A stretch of DNA of 64,000 bases from Ceratodon purpureus (GCA_014871385.1 CM026426.1:2677852-2741851), one strand, 5' to 3'; positions 34,697 through 44,453 are shown, counted from the stretch's first letter. A program made the numbers and translations. The notes: generated from the sequence alone by a model not told the origin.

Positions 34697-35029
34697 CCTG
34701 CCCTCGCGCCCACCCGTTCGTAGCTCATCATGACGGACGGTCGTAGCCCCTCATCATTGGACGGTCGCGACCGGCGGCGTTTTAATGGTTGCAGCCATTA
34801 TCCCCGTGTGCGTTGTACCTTTTGGTGGTTATCCTTAAGTCTGCCGGGTCAGGGCTCTGTCATATGGACTGTACCCGTCTCTCCTCCACCGCAGACGACC
34901 GGATCTCACCCGGCTGGCCTTCCGGTCACTTATTTATTCAGCCGACCGGCTTAACCGGTTGTTTTACTTATAGGCTTAGTACTTCCGTATTTCTAACATA
35001 AAATTTTTAATTTTTTTATCATTTTCCTA

Positions 35030-35075
35030 CCGGAATTAGTATTCCGGTGTGTCAACCGTGGAAATCACTTTCCAC
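35030..35075. repeat. two hairpins at the LTR terminus
   Basis: Two perfect 7-bp inverted repeats with 4-base loops lie side by side: CCGGAAT-TAGT-ATTCCGG (35030-35047) and GTGGAAA-TCAC-TTTCCAC (35058-35075). The second abuts the terminal nucleotide of the LTR. The same pair is in LTR2 and LTR3. Confidence 0.85.
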
Positions 35076-35079
35076 ATTA

Positions 35080-35089
35080 CCCCTTTTTC
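35080..35089 (-). other. polypurine tract, unit 1
   Basis: GAAAAAGGGG on the minus strand, three bases (TAA) before the LTR start. It primes plus-strand synthesis in LTR elements and overlaps the integrase stop codon. Confidence 0.8.
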
Positions 35090-36293
35090 ACCCGTGAGCG
35101 TCCTCGCGAACGTCATCCGGTCTGTACAGTTTGACCTGGGATCCATTCACCCTAGTATCCATTGGATATCCTTCTAGATCTGAAAGTTGTAATGACCCAT
35201 TGGAATAAATCTTATCAACCCGGAACGGTCCCATCCAGCGAGTATGTAACTTACCCGGAAAATTCTTGTACCGGCTGTCATAGACTAGAACCAATCCTCC
35301 TTCTTCGATTCCTTTATCCGTTGTGATTCGCTTGTCATACACTTCCTTCCTTTTTGCTTGGACCTCCTTTGTCCGTTCCAATGCCTCCATCCGGTCTTCC
35401 TCCATCCGGTCGATGACCTGTAGACGGTCGTCGAGTGCATCCGTTTTATCTCCGTGGTTGGCTGCGAGTACCCTCAACGTCTCTACTTCCGTCTCGATGG
35501 ACTGAAGTACCTCCTGTCCGTATACCAGATAATACGGAGTCCGTCCGGTTGTACTCTTGTGCGCCGTGTTGTACGCATAGACCGCCGATGTCAGTTTCCG
35601 GTCCCAGTCCGTCTTATGTGAGGTCACCACCTTGGTCAGAATCTTACAGATTATTCCGTTGGCACGTTCCGTCAATCCGTTCGCCTTAGGATTGTACGGT
35701 GTGGTCTTCCGGTGTTTGACCTCGTACTGGTTGGTCAGACCGGCCACCACTTCGTTCAGGAAATGTGTTCCCCGGTCGCTCACTATCTCCAACGGATGGC
35801 CAAATCGCATCATTATCCTTTCGAATATGAACCGGGCGGATGTCTCGGCATCATTCTTCCGGGTGGCTCTGGCTTCTACCCACTTCGTGGCGTAGTCCGT
35901 CGCCAAAATGATGTACCGGTGCCTCTGAGTGCCTAACGGTTGAATTGGCCCAATAAAATCCACTCCCCATTTTTCAAACGGTGCTAGTGGAACAATGGGA
36001 GTTAACGGCCAGTGATGTCGTACGGCCGGAGCTCCTATCCGTTGGCAGGGATCGCATTCTTTTATAAATTGATGAACATCCCGGTGAAGGTGTGGCCACC
36101 AGTATCCGGCCTCGCGGATCTTCTGTACGGTGATGACGGATGCATAGTGTCCTCCGGCCGGTCCATCGTGCAGAGCCCGGATGACCTTCCGGCGATAGAT
36201 GGGTTCTAGGCAGCGTCGAAGTTTTTCATCCGCCCCTAGCTTGAAAAGCAATTCCCCGACCAGAAAGTACGGTGCCACCCGGTGCTGAAACAC
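35088..36293 (-). CDS. family A integrase frame, unit 1
   Basis: Zinc-binding HHCC domain (HDGPAGGH ... CDPCQRIG), catalytic core with ATDYATKW, VSDRGTHF and NGLTERANG (D, D, E present), then a GPF-type C-terminal part (WMGPFRV ... YSNGSLQL) with no chromodomain. The frame is open upstream to about 36560 and overlaps the end of the RNase H frame. There is no ATG at its head, so it must be reached by a -1 shift from the pol frame or be disabled. It ends with TGA 35088-35090 in the polypurine tract. Confidence 0.85.
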   Translation of the reverse strand: MFQHRVAPYFLVGELLFKLGADEKLRRCLEPIYRRKVIRALHDGPAGGHYASVITVQKIREAGYWWPHLHRDVHQFIKECDPCQRIGAPAVRHHWPLTPIVPLAPFEKWGVDFIGPIQPLGTQRHRYIILATDYATKWVEARATRKNDAETSARFIFERIMMRFGHPLEIVSDRGTHFLNEVVAGLTNQYEVKHRKTTPYNPKANGLTERANGIICKILTKVVTSHKTDWDRKLTSAVYAYNTAHKSTTGRTPYYLVYGQEVLQSIETEVETLRVLAANHGDKTDALDDRLQVIDRMEEDRMEALERTKEVQAKRKEVYDKRITTDKGIEEGGLVLVYDSRYKNFPGKLHTRWMGPFRVDKIYSNGSLQLSDLEGYPMDTRVNGSQVKLYRPDDVREDAHG

Positions 36294-36415
36294 ACTTTTC
36301 TCCTCCCTACTCAGGCCTTCCGGATACCTCTGAGTCTGGAGATAGTTCTTAATCCGCTGAAGATCCTGGTCCTCCCCTTCGTCCTCCTGAATTCGGTAGA
36401 CGGAAGACGTCCCTC

Positions 36416-39271
36416 CTACGACCGGAAGGTCGCGGGGGTCCGGTATATCCTGTATACTGGTACCAACCGGGTATTCTTCCGGAAATTCATCCGGAAACTC
36501 TGAAGATATCTCCTCCTTGCTCTCTTTCCCCGTTGCCGCGACAAGTAATCCGCATTGAGGTTAGACTTCCCGGATTTGACAATAACTTCGTAGTTGAACT
36601 CCTGAAGAAGTAATATCCACCGGGCCAACCTTCCGGACAGATCCGGTTTGTTGACTAGATACTTCAGCGAGTCATGATCCGTATGGAAGATGACTTTGTA
36701 CCCCAATAGGTAATGGCGAAACTTCTTGCACGCATAAATGACGGCTAGAGCCACCCGTTCGGTTGTCGTGTAATTCTTCTCGGCCGGATTCATCTGCCGG
36801 CTGGCATAATAGATGGGTCGTTCCCGGCCCTCGTCATCCAATTGCCATAGGATAGCTCCCACACACCAACCGGATGCATCCAAAGTGACATGAAAAGATT
36901 TCGACCAGTCCGGTGGTGCTAGTATAGGGGCTGTGACCAACCGTCTCTTCAGTTCTTCAAAAGCCTGTTGACGGATTTCCGTCCAGAGGTACTCTTCTTC
37001 CTTCTTGAGCAGCTTCGTTAGTGGCATTGCCAACCGGGCATAATTCTCAATGAACCTCCGGTAGTATCCCACACACCCCAGAAATCCTCTGAGTTCCCGG
37101 AGGTTGGTGGGAGCAAGAAGGGCCAACATGACTATCACTTTTGCTACATCCACTGCTATTCCCTTCCGGCTGACTATGTGTCCGAGCAATAGTCCGGCTA
37201 ACATACCAAAAAAACACTTGCCCGGATGGAGCTTGAGTTTAGTCTCCCGGCATCGCTGGAACGTTTTCCGGAGATAGTCCAGATGTTCCATCCACCGGCT
37301 GAACACCGCAAAGTCGTCAATGAAAACTTCCAGGAAGTGTTTTAAGAAATCCTGAAAGATGTCCATCATCAACCGTTGAAACGTTCCGGGAGCATTGCAC
37401 AATCCGAAAGGCATCCGGTTGAAAGCGTAGGTACCCCAATCGGTGGTAAAAGTAGTTTTCAGTTGGTCCTCCTTCCGGATGGACACCTGATTGTATCCGG
37501 AAAACCCATCTAGAAAACTGAAGCATTCCTGACCGGCCACGTGATCGAGCACCATGTCGATGAAGGGTAAAGGGAAATGATCCTTCTTCGTGGCTGCATT
37601 CAGCTTCCGGAAGTCCTGACATACCCGGATTTTGACTTTACCATCCGGACCCGTTTTCTTTGGTACTACCACAATCGGTGACACCCACTCGGAGTTATTC
37701 ACTGGATAAATAAAACCGGCTTCCAGCAGTTTATCTAGTTCCTCCTTCACCATCATGGAGTACTTTGGGTTGAGCCGGTACTGCCTTTGGCGAACCGGAA
37801 CCGCTCCCTCCATTAGGTCGATGTGGTGTTCGCCCAATTCCGGCGGTATACCCACCAGATCCGATGGGAGCCAGGCGAAGACGTCATCATATTCCGTAAG
37901 CAGTTCCAAATACTGTGCCCGCTCCCGGTCCGTCAGCCCTTTTCCCAAATAGAAAGTCCTACCGGCTTCCGTCTTCACTGCTTCGTAATCTTCCGGTGCT
38001 ACCACATTCTTGACCGGTTCGCTAGCATCCGTTCCTACGGACCCCGGAAGGGCTGACCAGGGTAAGTCACTGGTCCTTGACCCGGATATTCTTGTTTTGA
38101 TTATCCCATCTGCGAACTGTCCTCTAATCCATTCGGAGGTCAATGGAACGCTTGCTTCTCCTAAGGCCCTGTCATCTTCCTTCCTGCCTTCCGGCGGTCG
38201 GTTCGGTACTTCGGTTCCATCCGGCTTCTGTTCAGGTACCGGGTTACGGAATCCCAGATCTTCTTCTGATACCTCCCGGAATTCTTGAACATGATACGAT
38301 TGCAGGGAATCCGAGTTTTCTGACCCTGTCCAATCGGAAGTGTAACCATCCGTCTCACTTGTTTCCCCCAGATGGGGCTCCGGTTTCCACGATAGCAAAA
38401 CAGCCGGATCCCCGAAAGTAAAAGCCTTCTTCGCCCAATTTACCTTGACTCCGGCTAGATATAGCCACGGCCGTCCGAGTAACAGTGGAAACGGATTTCC
38501 TTCCTCCACCCGGATAACCAAATAGTTGAGCGGGTAAGTGAGTCCGGAAATCTTTGTCGGTTCTGCCGACAGTTTTCCCACTGGTACTACTCGAGACTGG
38601 TCTGCCATCCGTAGGGTCTGATTGGTAGGCTCAAAGGCAGTGTACCCTAAATCGTTGGCCGTACTCTCCAGTAGTAGATTTACTCCGGATCCTCCATCTA
38701 CCGGTACCTTCTGGATAATACATCCGTCGATCTCCACAGCTATTTCCGGAGCCCCGAAATCCTCCATCTCGGCAAAATTAACTGCGACGGAAGGCAGCTT
38801 AATCTTCCGTTTCCGGGTCCGGATTAAGCCGGACTTAACCTGCTTCTGATAATTTGGATTATCATGTAACAGTTGTCCTATGGTGACATTGGCCGGCTGG
38901 GCTTGAATATCCTGGAGGATGTCGTACCTGTCGGCTTTCGCCCGGACCTCCGGTTGGATTATTTCCGGAATCTCGCTGAATGTCACCTTCCGGCCCTCCT
39001 GTACTTGAGGTAACCCAGCAATTACCTCCGGTCCAATGTCCGGCATGGTTGGTGGGGTCTTGACCCCTTTTTCAACCGGGACCGTCTCCGGGGGCACCTC
39101 CTTCTCTGATTCCCCGGAAGTCTCTGAAGATTCCGGTCGGCTACTCTCTTTCCTCTGTGACCTGGTCCGAACACCAGACTTCCTCTTCTTCTTTTCTGAA
39201 TCCTGTCCCCGGGTGGAACTACGCGAACTGACCTGATGGATACCCACGCCGGTCTCTCCTCGTGGTTCCAC
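36416..39271 (-). CDS. family A protease - reverse transcriptase - RNase H, unit 1
   Basis: A 951-codon frame. The N-terminal 80 residues are Ser/Glu-rich. The protease follows, with VPVDGGSGVNLL (DGG in place of the usual D-S/T-G) and LLLGRPWLYLAG. Reverse transcriptase has KIRVCQDFRKLN, FSFLDGFSGYNQV, MPFGLCNAPGTFQR and FIDDFAVFS. RNase H has TLDASGWCVGAIL, a YASRQ segment and terminal ADYLSRQ. The frame lies directly after the gag TGA (39281-39283) in the same phase and has no ATG for its first 75 or so codons, so expression by readthrough is implied. It ends in about 37 residues without similarity after ADYLSRQ, past a -1 shift candidate. Confidence 0.9.
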   Translation of the reverse strand: MEPRGETGVGIHQVSSRSSTRGQDSEKKKRKSGVRTRSQRKESSRPESSETSGESEKEVPPETVPVEKGVKTPPTMPDIGPEVIAGLPQVQEGRKVTFSEIPEIIQPEVRAKADRYDILQDIQAQPANVTIGQLLHDNPNYQKQVKSGLIRTRKRKIKLPSVAVNFAEMEDFGAPEIAVEIDGCIIQKVPVDGGSGVNLLLESTANDLGYTAFEPTNQTLRMADQSRVVPVGKLSAEPTKISGLTYPLNYLVIRVEEGNPFPLLLGRPWLYLAGVKVNWAKKAFTFGDPAVLLSWKPEPHLGETSETDGYTSDWTGSENSDSLQSYHVQEFREVSEEDLGFRNPVPEQKPDGTEVPNRPPEGRKEDDRALGEASVPLTSEWIRGQFADGIIKTRISGSRTSDLPWSALPGSVGTDASEPVKNVVAPEDYEAVKTEAGRTFYLGKGLTDRERAQYLELLTEYDDVFAWLPSDLVGIPPELGEHHIDLMEGAVPVRQRQYRLNPKYSMMVKEELDKLLEAGFIYPVNNSEWVSPIVVVPKKTGPDGKVKIRVCQDFRKLNAATKKDHFPLPFIDMVLDHVAGQECFSFLDGFSGYNQVSIRKEDQLKTTFTTDWGTYAFNRMPFGLCNAPGTFQRLMMDIFQDFLKHFLEVFIDDFAVFSRWMEHLDYLRKTFQRCRETKLKLHPGKCFFGMLAGLLLGHIVSRKGIAVDVAKVIVMLALLAPTNLRELRGFLGCVGYYRRFIENYARLAMPLTKLLKKEEEYLWTEIRQQAFEELKRRLVTAPILAPPDWSKSFHVTLDASGWCVGAILWQLDDEGRERPIYYASRQMNPAEKNYTTTERVALAVIYACKKFRHYLLGYKVIFHTDHDSLKYLVNKPDLSGRLARWILLLQEFNYEVIVKSGKSNLNADYLSRQRGKRARRRYLQSFRMNFRKNTRLVPVYRIYRTPATFRS
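36524..36530 (-). promoter_or_regulatory. candidate -1 frameshift heptamer GGGAAAG, unit 1
   Basis: In the pol frame the minus strand reads cgG GGA AAG, which fits X-XXY-YYZ. A -1 slip continues GAG AGC AAG GAG straight into the integrase frame. It lies two codons after ADYLSRQ. Z = G is a weak heptamer in eukaryotes. Confidence 0.4.
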
Positions 39272-39283
39272 CGGTAACCGTCA
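39209..39283 (-). promoter_or_regulatory. gag/pol UGA-CGG stop with downstream stem-loop, unit 1
   Basis: Gag ends AGT TGA CGG (TGA at 39281-39283) and pol continues in the same frame. Six bases after the stop-adjacent codon context begins a stem. Arm 39274-39261 pairs with arm 39223-39209 through CCGG, TGGAAC and ACG: 13 pairs with one bulge, one mismatch and a 37-base loop. UGA-CGG plus a 3' stem is the class II readthrough arrangement known from several plant RNA viruses. Confidence 0.6.
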
Positions 39284-40846
39284 ACTTGGCGGATTCTCTA
39301 CCCCGTCTTTGTGACCGTAGTCGAGCCCGGTACGCTCCCGTGGAGGTTCTTCCACTTGCTTATAGATAGCCCTAGGTCTAACCGGTTGTTGGCATTGGGG
39401 TGACTTATGGCCGTACTGACCACAGTTTTGACACGGGAGTTCCAACGGTGCGCCTTGACCTCCTCGGTGTGGACAATTGTTAGCATAATGACCGGCTTCT
39501 CCACAAATATAACAGCATCCAAACTGCCGTTCCACTGAGACGGGTGGTCGTGCCGGCGGGGCCGGATGTCCACCGGATGGATAGCCCATTCCGGGTCGAG
39601 GTCTGATAACCGGCTGTATCATCCGTCCACGGCCATAGGCAGGGTTTACCTGGTAAACCGGTAGCATCTCCACTTCCTCCTCTTCATAAGCAGGTTCCGC
39701 AAAGAATACTGACCCCTCTTCATCCACAAACTGCACTCTCTTGGGCGCTCCGTGTGGGCATTCCCGGTTGTAATGTCCCGGCTTTCCGCAGTTGGTGCAC
39801 CACACGTTGTTCCGGACGGTGGGCAGCGCCTTCCGTGCTTTCTTCTCTTCCGCCATCTGGACTTTAAGTTCTTCAATGCTGTTCACCAGATCTTTGATCA
39901 TCCGTTTCTCCGATGGGTATTCCTCCTTTACTCGGACTATCGTCCGTTCTTTGTCTTTCCGGTAGCCCTTGCTACCTGACGCCTTCCGTCGTGAGCGATC
40001 CTCTTCACTGCTGCTGCTTCCGGTTTCCGAGCTATCTTCGGAGCTGGATCCACTGGATTCTGAACTAGAATCCCGGTTCCTCCGGACCTTTCGGAGACGT
40101 CTAGAGGTCTTCCCTGCCTTACGGTACTGCCGTATGGACTGCTTGGAGTTTTCATAGTTCTGGGCGGCCTCCATGGCCTCCGGTAAAGTCTGTGGCCGGG
40201 TCTGCCTTACTTGGAACCCCATCCGGTCGGGTAACCCAGCGACGTACCATTCTACCTGGATACTATTTGCAATTCCGGGACTTAGTTTATGAATTAAACT
40301 CCTAACCCTCTATCCGTACCGCCGGACCGACTCTTCCGGCTCCATCCGGATTTTACTAAGTTTTCCCAATGTGCGGGCTTCTCCTCCTACCTCCCGGAAG
40401 GCCCTCCGGAAGGCATCGGATAGCAAACCCCAACTTCTTCGCACGTTGTCCGGTTCCTCTTGGTACCACTGGAGTGCCTCCTTCTTGAGTAATCCCTGGA
40501 ACAACCGTAACTTGATTGCTTCGTCCTCTTGGTTGGCAGCAGCCGTGGCGTTGAACTCGCTTAGCCATTCGTCCACGTCCTCCCGGCCATCGCCCCTGAA
40601 CTTCCGATACTTCAGTCTGGAGAACGTCCGGGCCATAGGAAGACCCGCTACCGGTCCTCCGGCCACCGGCCCGGGTGGTACTGTCCCACCCTGACCTCCG
40701 GATCCGGAAGTCCCAGCTATCTCTTGATCTGTGTCTTCAATAAATTCTGATCTAGTAGTGACGAATGGTCTGGCTTCCGTCTCCTGATCACCCTTCTTCT
40801 TTCTACTAGACCTCCGTACTCCTTCCGGCTTAGAATTCGGATTCAT
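39281..40846 (-). CDS. family A gag, interrupted by one UAG, unit 1
   Basis: ATG 40846 opens a 178-codon frame with a basic start, a Gly/Pro linker and the retrotransposon gag core (FRGDGREDVDEWLSEF ... ALQWYQEE), ending SVRRYG-TAG (40310-40312). In the same phase the sequence continues RVRSLIHKL and on through MGFQ (40222) to a Ser-rich acidic region. Three CCHC knuckles follow: CTNCGKPGHYNREC, CYICGEAGHYANNC and CQNCGQYGHKSPQC. The final stop is TGA 39281. Related gags have a sense codon, likely Gln, at the UAG, so a CAG to TAG change is probable. The leader between primer site and ATG is only about 65 nt. Confidence 0.85.
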
Positions 40847-40911
40847 GCGTTTTCTACAACCTGACTTAGGTTAGTGACAACCGTAGAAATCCGGAGGAAG
40901 AAAATCATATA

Positions 40912-40931
40912 GATCCCCGGCAGCGGCGCCA
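40912..40931 (-). other. primer-binding site, tRNA-Asp, unit 1
   Basis: Plus-strand GATCCCCGGCAGCGGCGCCA matches the 3' end of plant tRNA-Asp(GUC) at 19 of 20 positions, from general knowledge of that tRNA. It lies 9 bases inside the LTR2 boundary. tRNA-Asp priming is known for Athila-type elements. Confidence 0.85.
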
Positions 40932-41995
40932 AAAATCACATGTAGCACGACGTGGTATCAGTATTCCTCCGGAAGGCACTTAATTGACACTAAATACCCT
41001 CCAAAGTAAACCACTCCGTGTTCGTTCCCACGAAGACCTATAGTTTTCTTCCTTTTAGATTTTAACGGAAATCACCACCCGTGTCCGACCGTACACCGTC
41101 TTACAGACGGTTGGACAACTCCGGTAGTTTTTGCCTCGTTCCTATTTTCCGGCTTTTTAGACTAGTGGCCGGTTCCCACTGATCCGTCTATCCTTTCAAG
41201 TGGCTGGATTTTCCACCGTCCTGTGACTTAAAGTGGCTGGACACCCCACTGTTCCTATCTACCACCCGAGAAGTGGAGTAATAATCCTTCCGTACTGCTA
41301 TGGACCGGTCCGGATAACTACTCAGTACCGGTTACGGATACGGAAATCATACTACAATGACATCACCTTACGGCTGCACGGTATCCTACCATACTATCTT
41401 CCTTCCGTATTGGTTCGCAGTAGGGCATCCGGCTTTTATCCCATCTACAGGAAGCGACCGGTCCGTTTCCGGATCCCGGTGTACACACGGCCCTCCGTGT
41501 CCTTGAGACTACCAGCCCTGCTGCAATACGTCTCTCCTCCCCTACGGGCTCCTTCCGGGACTGGAAACCGTCAACACTCGACGCTTGACACCTCCCCAGT
41601 CTCTCCGGGCGCTCTCCCGACCTTCCTACTGTTCAACACTCCTCCGGAACACTACTGAAGACAATAGTACCACAAACCATACGGCAACGGACCCGTCAGC
41701 AGCCGGTTGACACAACAAATCAAAAGTATATTCTCAATTGCAACAACAAAACGGCGTACAAAAACAAGGCCCTGGCCTTGGAAAAACGTCTAACTTAAAT
41801 ACTAAAACCTATCGGTTCCTACAACGACCAAGTGGCCCCCGAGATCCAGAAATTCCGGATCTTGGATCCGGGAATCCCGGACCGGTGGCCGCCTTCTATT
41901 CCTAGTTACTGCCGCTATCTATCCGGATTGGCAGCCGGGTGCACTGGAGCCCCATCGTTAGTCGCTGCCATTTTATCCGGTCCTTATCCTAAACC

Positions 41996-43861
41996 CTACT
42001 CCTTGTGCTTATCGAGCCGGGGACTGTGCCGGGTTCCGTCCAACCGTTCCTTCTTCTGTGGCCGCTTCAGTTTCTTCAACGAGGGGCCTTCTTCCGGAGC
42101 CTCAGATGCTGACGGTTCGCTGGACTTCCGGGATCGGTCTACTTGAACTGCCGGGGATGGAGATCGTGCCGCCACCGGAACTGCGCTGAGATCCACCTGG
42201 AGCGTTTCCGGAGATCCCTGTACCGGCATAAAATCTACCGGTGGTGGTCTCTGGTCCGGTCCCAAAGGAATGTTTCCGGGGTTAACAGTCTCGACTCCAT
42301 CCAAGTTGGGTAGAGTGTGCAGACTGCTCAAGGTATCCGGAATAGGATCCTCCAGCGGGTGTCCTACCTCCTGTTGGGCTGGCCGGATGGCCGACCGTAT
42401 CGGAGAGGCTGGAGGTGGCACCGGTGCCGGTTCCCTGATTGGGGACGGTGGTCTGGGATCCTCTTGATTTGCCGGTGGCCCTGATGACGGACCGGCCTCT
42501 GCGTAACCGAGGACTTCCACCAGGTTCTTCATCTGCATCCAAGTGTCCTTCATCACCTGCGTCCGGTCGTGCATGAACTTTATAATATTCTTCATAGTCG
42601 GATCCGGTTGACGGGTCAGGAAGGCCTGATAAACGGCGCACTGATTGGCCACATCTACCGGAAGAGCTAAAGTGGCCTTGATCTCGGCGACCGACCGGAT
42701 GGCCTCGACTGACCGGTCACGGGCGTCATTGAAATCTTTCCGGGCATCACGCACTTCCTCCTCGAGCTTCCGATTCGTCTCCCGATACTTCGCTAGCCGG
42801 TCCATGTGCTTGTCCTGGAGACTGGCCAAATCCCGGTGCTTGCGAAGAATACTCAGGCAATCCTCCACCCGGTCCGAACCCGTAAGGATCATTACTTCCC
42901 TAGCCAACCGGCCCTCCACCTGCCTAGTCGACTGTAAGAACCGGGCATACGTCGTCGCCTGTTCCGATAGGTTAACTAAGTCCTGATACGGATCTCCGGT
43001 GTGCTCCGGTGGTCCGGTGGGTTGTTGGATCTCCGTGTTTAGGGTTCGCTTGGCCGGTATGGGAGTCCGAGGTGATCCGGATGGCTGTCCCTTTTCCGGG
43101 CTGGGACGGGGTCTCTTAGCCGGCGTGGGGGAGACCTCGATAACATCATCATCGTCGTCCTGGTCGGACACTTCTTCCGGCTCAGCGAACTGCTGATAGC
43201 TTAAGAGCTCATCGTACTCCCGGACCTCCTCAGTACTCAACAGCCCCTTAGTACGGTAGAGGTGAATGAGGAAAGACGGAAGGCAGGTGGCCTGCTTCTT
43301 GGTCTTCCGGAGATTGGCCACCTGCCGGTCGATTATCGTCTTCATCATGACACCCAAGTCCACCGTGAATTCACCGATCATGGCCCCAATGAAAACGGAC
43401 GCCCACTTAATGGTGATCCGTTTGGGCTTTTCCGGATGGAAAATAGGGTTCATAAACCCTACGACTCTCCGGGCCTCCGGATCCGCAATGTCATCCAGCT
43501 CCCATCCTTCTCTCGGGTCTCCGGCCCCCTTGAGATACCGGTGTACGAAGTCCCGGGTCTCCGGTGTTGAGACCTCGCCGGAGTTCTTGAAACCATACGT
43601 CTCCCTCCAGAGTTGTGCCGTCCACTTATCCGGCTCTCCCCGGATGGTTCCTCGATTCTCGGGATTCTTGACGAGGATCTCCTGGGCCGGAAGGGCAAGC
43701 TTCCAACCCCATGCCTTGTCCAGTAGGACCTCACATCTCATAGACTCTAAGGCGGTCCGGAGGAGCTCCTTCTCCTTCTCGCCGGCCGGTATCAACGGCA
43801 TTACCCGTTGTACCCTGAACGACTGTCCTTCCGCCGCCGGTTCCTTCCCTTTCCTACCCAT
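41996..43861 (-). CDS. LTR-encoded 621-aa protein, copy 2
   Basis: Same length and protein sequence as copy 1 as far as compared by eye; the nucleotide differences at 42182 and 43568 appear silent. Here the ORF precedes the gag of unit 1 on a transcript started in this LTR. Confidence 0.75.
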   Translation of the reverse strand: MGRKGKEPAAEGQSFRVQRVMPLIPAGEKEKELLRTALESMRCEVLLDKAWGWKLALPAQEILVKNPENRGTIRGEPDKWTAQLWRETYGFKNSGEVSTPETRDFVHRYLKGAGDPREGWELDDIADPEARRVVGFMNPIFHPEKPKRITIKWASVFIGAMIGEFTVDLGVMMKTIIDRQVANLRKTKKQATCLPSFLIHLYRTKGLLSTEEVREYDELLSYQQFAEPEEVSDQDDDDDVIEVSPTPAKRPRPSPEKGQPSGSPRTPIPAKRTLNTEIQQPTGPPEHTGDPYQDLVNLSEQATTYARFLQSTRQVEGRLAREVMILTGSDRVEDCLSILRKHRDLASLQDKHMDRLAKYRETNRKLEEEVRDARKDFNDARDRSVEAIRSVAEIKATLALPVDVANQCAVYQAFLTRQPDPTMKNIIKFMHDRTQVMKDTWMQMKNLVEVLGYAEAGPSSGPPANQEDPRPPSPIREPAPVPPPASPIRSAIRPAQQEVGHPLEDPIPDTLSSLHTLPNLDGVETVNPGNIPLGPDQRPPPVDFMPVQGSPETLQVDLSAVPVAARSPSPAVQVDRSRKSSEPSASEAPEEGPSLKKLKRPQKKERLDGTRHSPRLDKHKE

Positions 43862-44061
43862 TCTGCTAAGTCCTCCTCTCCGTCACTCCGGTAACACCTG
43901 CACGCACGATCCTCACCACAATCTCTCGCCTAACGGAAACACTTCCGTCTCACCGTCTCTCTCCTACCGTCTAACACTAACTGCGCCCTCCGCCTTAGAG
44001 CGCAAGGACCCGTCGTGCCACAAAATGACAAAGAGAAAGGAGGAGCATGGCGGTTCTTCCT

Positions 44062-44070
44062 CCTTTTATA
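44062..44070 (-). promoter_or_regulatory. TATA box in LTR2 U3
   Basis: TATAAAAGG, identical in sequence and position to that of LTR1. It would drive unit 1. Confidence 0.8.
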
Positions 44071-44453
44071 CCTGCCCTCGCGCCCACCCGTTCGTAGCTC
44101 ATCATGACGGACGGTCGTAGCCCCTCATCATTGGACGGTCGCGACCGGCGGCGTTTTAATGGTTGCAGCCATTATCCCCGTGTGCGTTGTACCTTTTGGT
44201 GGTTATCCTTAAGTCTGCCGGGTCAGGGCTCTGTCATATGGACTGTACCCGTCTCTCCTCCACCGCAGACGACCGGATCTCACCCGGCTGGCCTTCCGGT
44301 CACTTATTTATTCAGCCGACCGGCTTAACCGGTTGTTTTACTTATAGGCTTAGTACTTCCGTATTTCTAACATAAAATTTTTAATTTTTTTATCATTTTC
44401 CTACCGGAATTAGTATTCCGGTGTGTCAACCGTGGAAATCACTTTCCACATTA

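Larger units (their letters stand above)
31567..35076 (-). repeat. LTR1 of family A (outer, 3' LTR of the array)
   Basis: TGTAGCACGACG on the plus strand at the left end, TTTCCACA at the right. Read on the minus strand: a U3 of about 400 bp with a TATA box, then the 621-codon ORF, then about 1,055 bp without long sense ORFs. Private bases against LTR2/LTR3 noted at 32294, 32298, 32808 and 34194. Confidence 0.95.
40941..44450 (-). repeat. LTR2 of family A (shared middle LTR)
   Basis: Serves as 5' LTR of unit 1 and 3' LTR of unit 2. It shares with LTR3 the bases that differ from LTR1 at the equivalents of 32294, 32298, 32808 and 34194, but lacks the three bases private to LTR3 (51980, 52938, 53350). 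Confidence 0.95.

Noticed and set aside
33892..34746. 284-codon plus-strand ORF in the LTR (also at 43266 and 52640)
   Set aside because: It is antisense to the 621-aa ORF and extends into the promoter region. Its Ser/Arg-rich composition mirrors the sense codons; it is a shadow.
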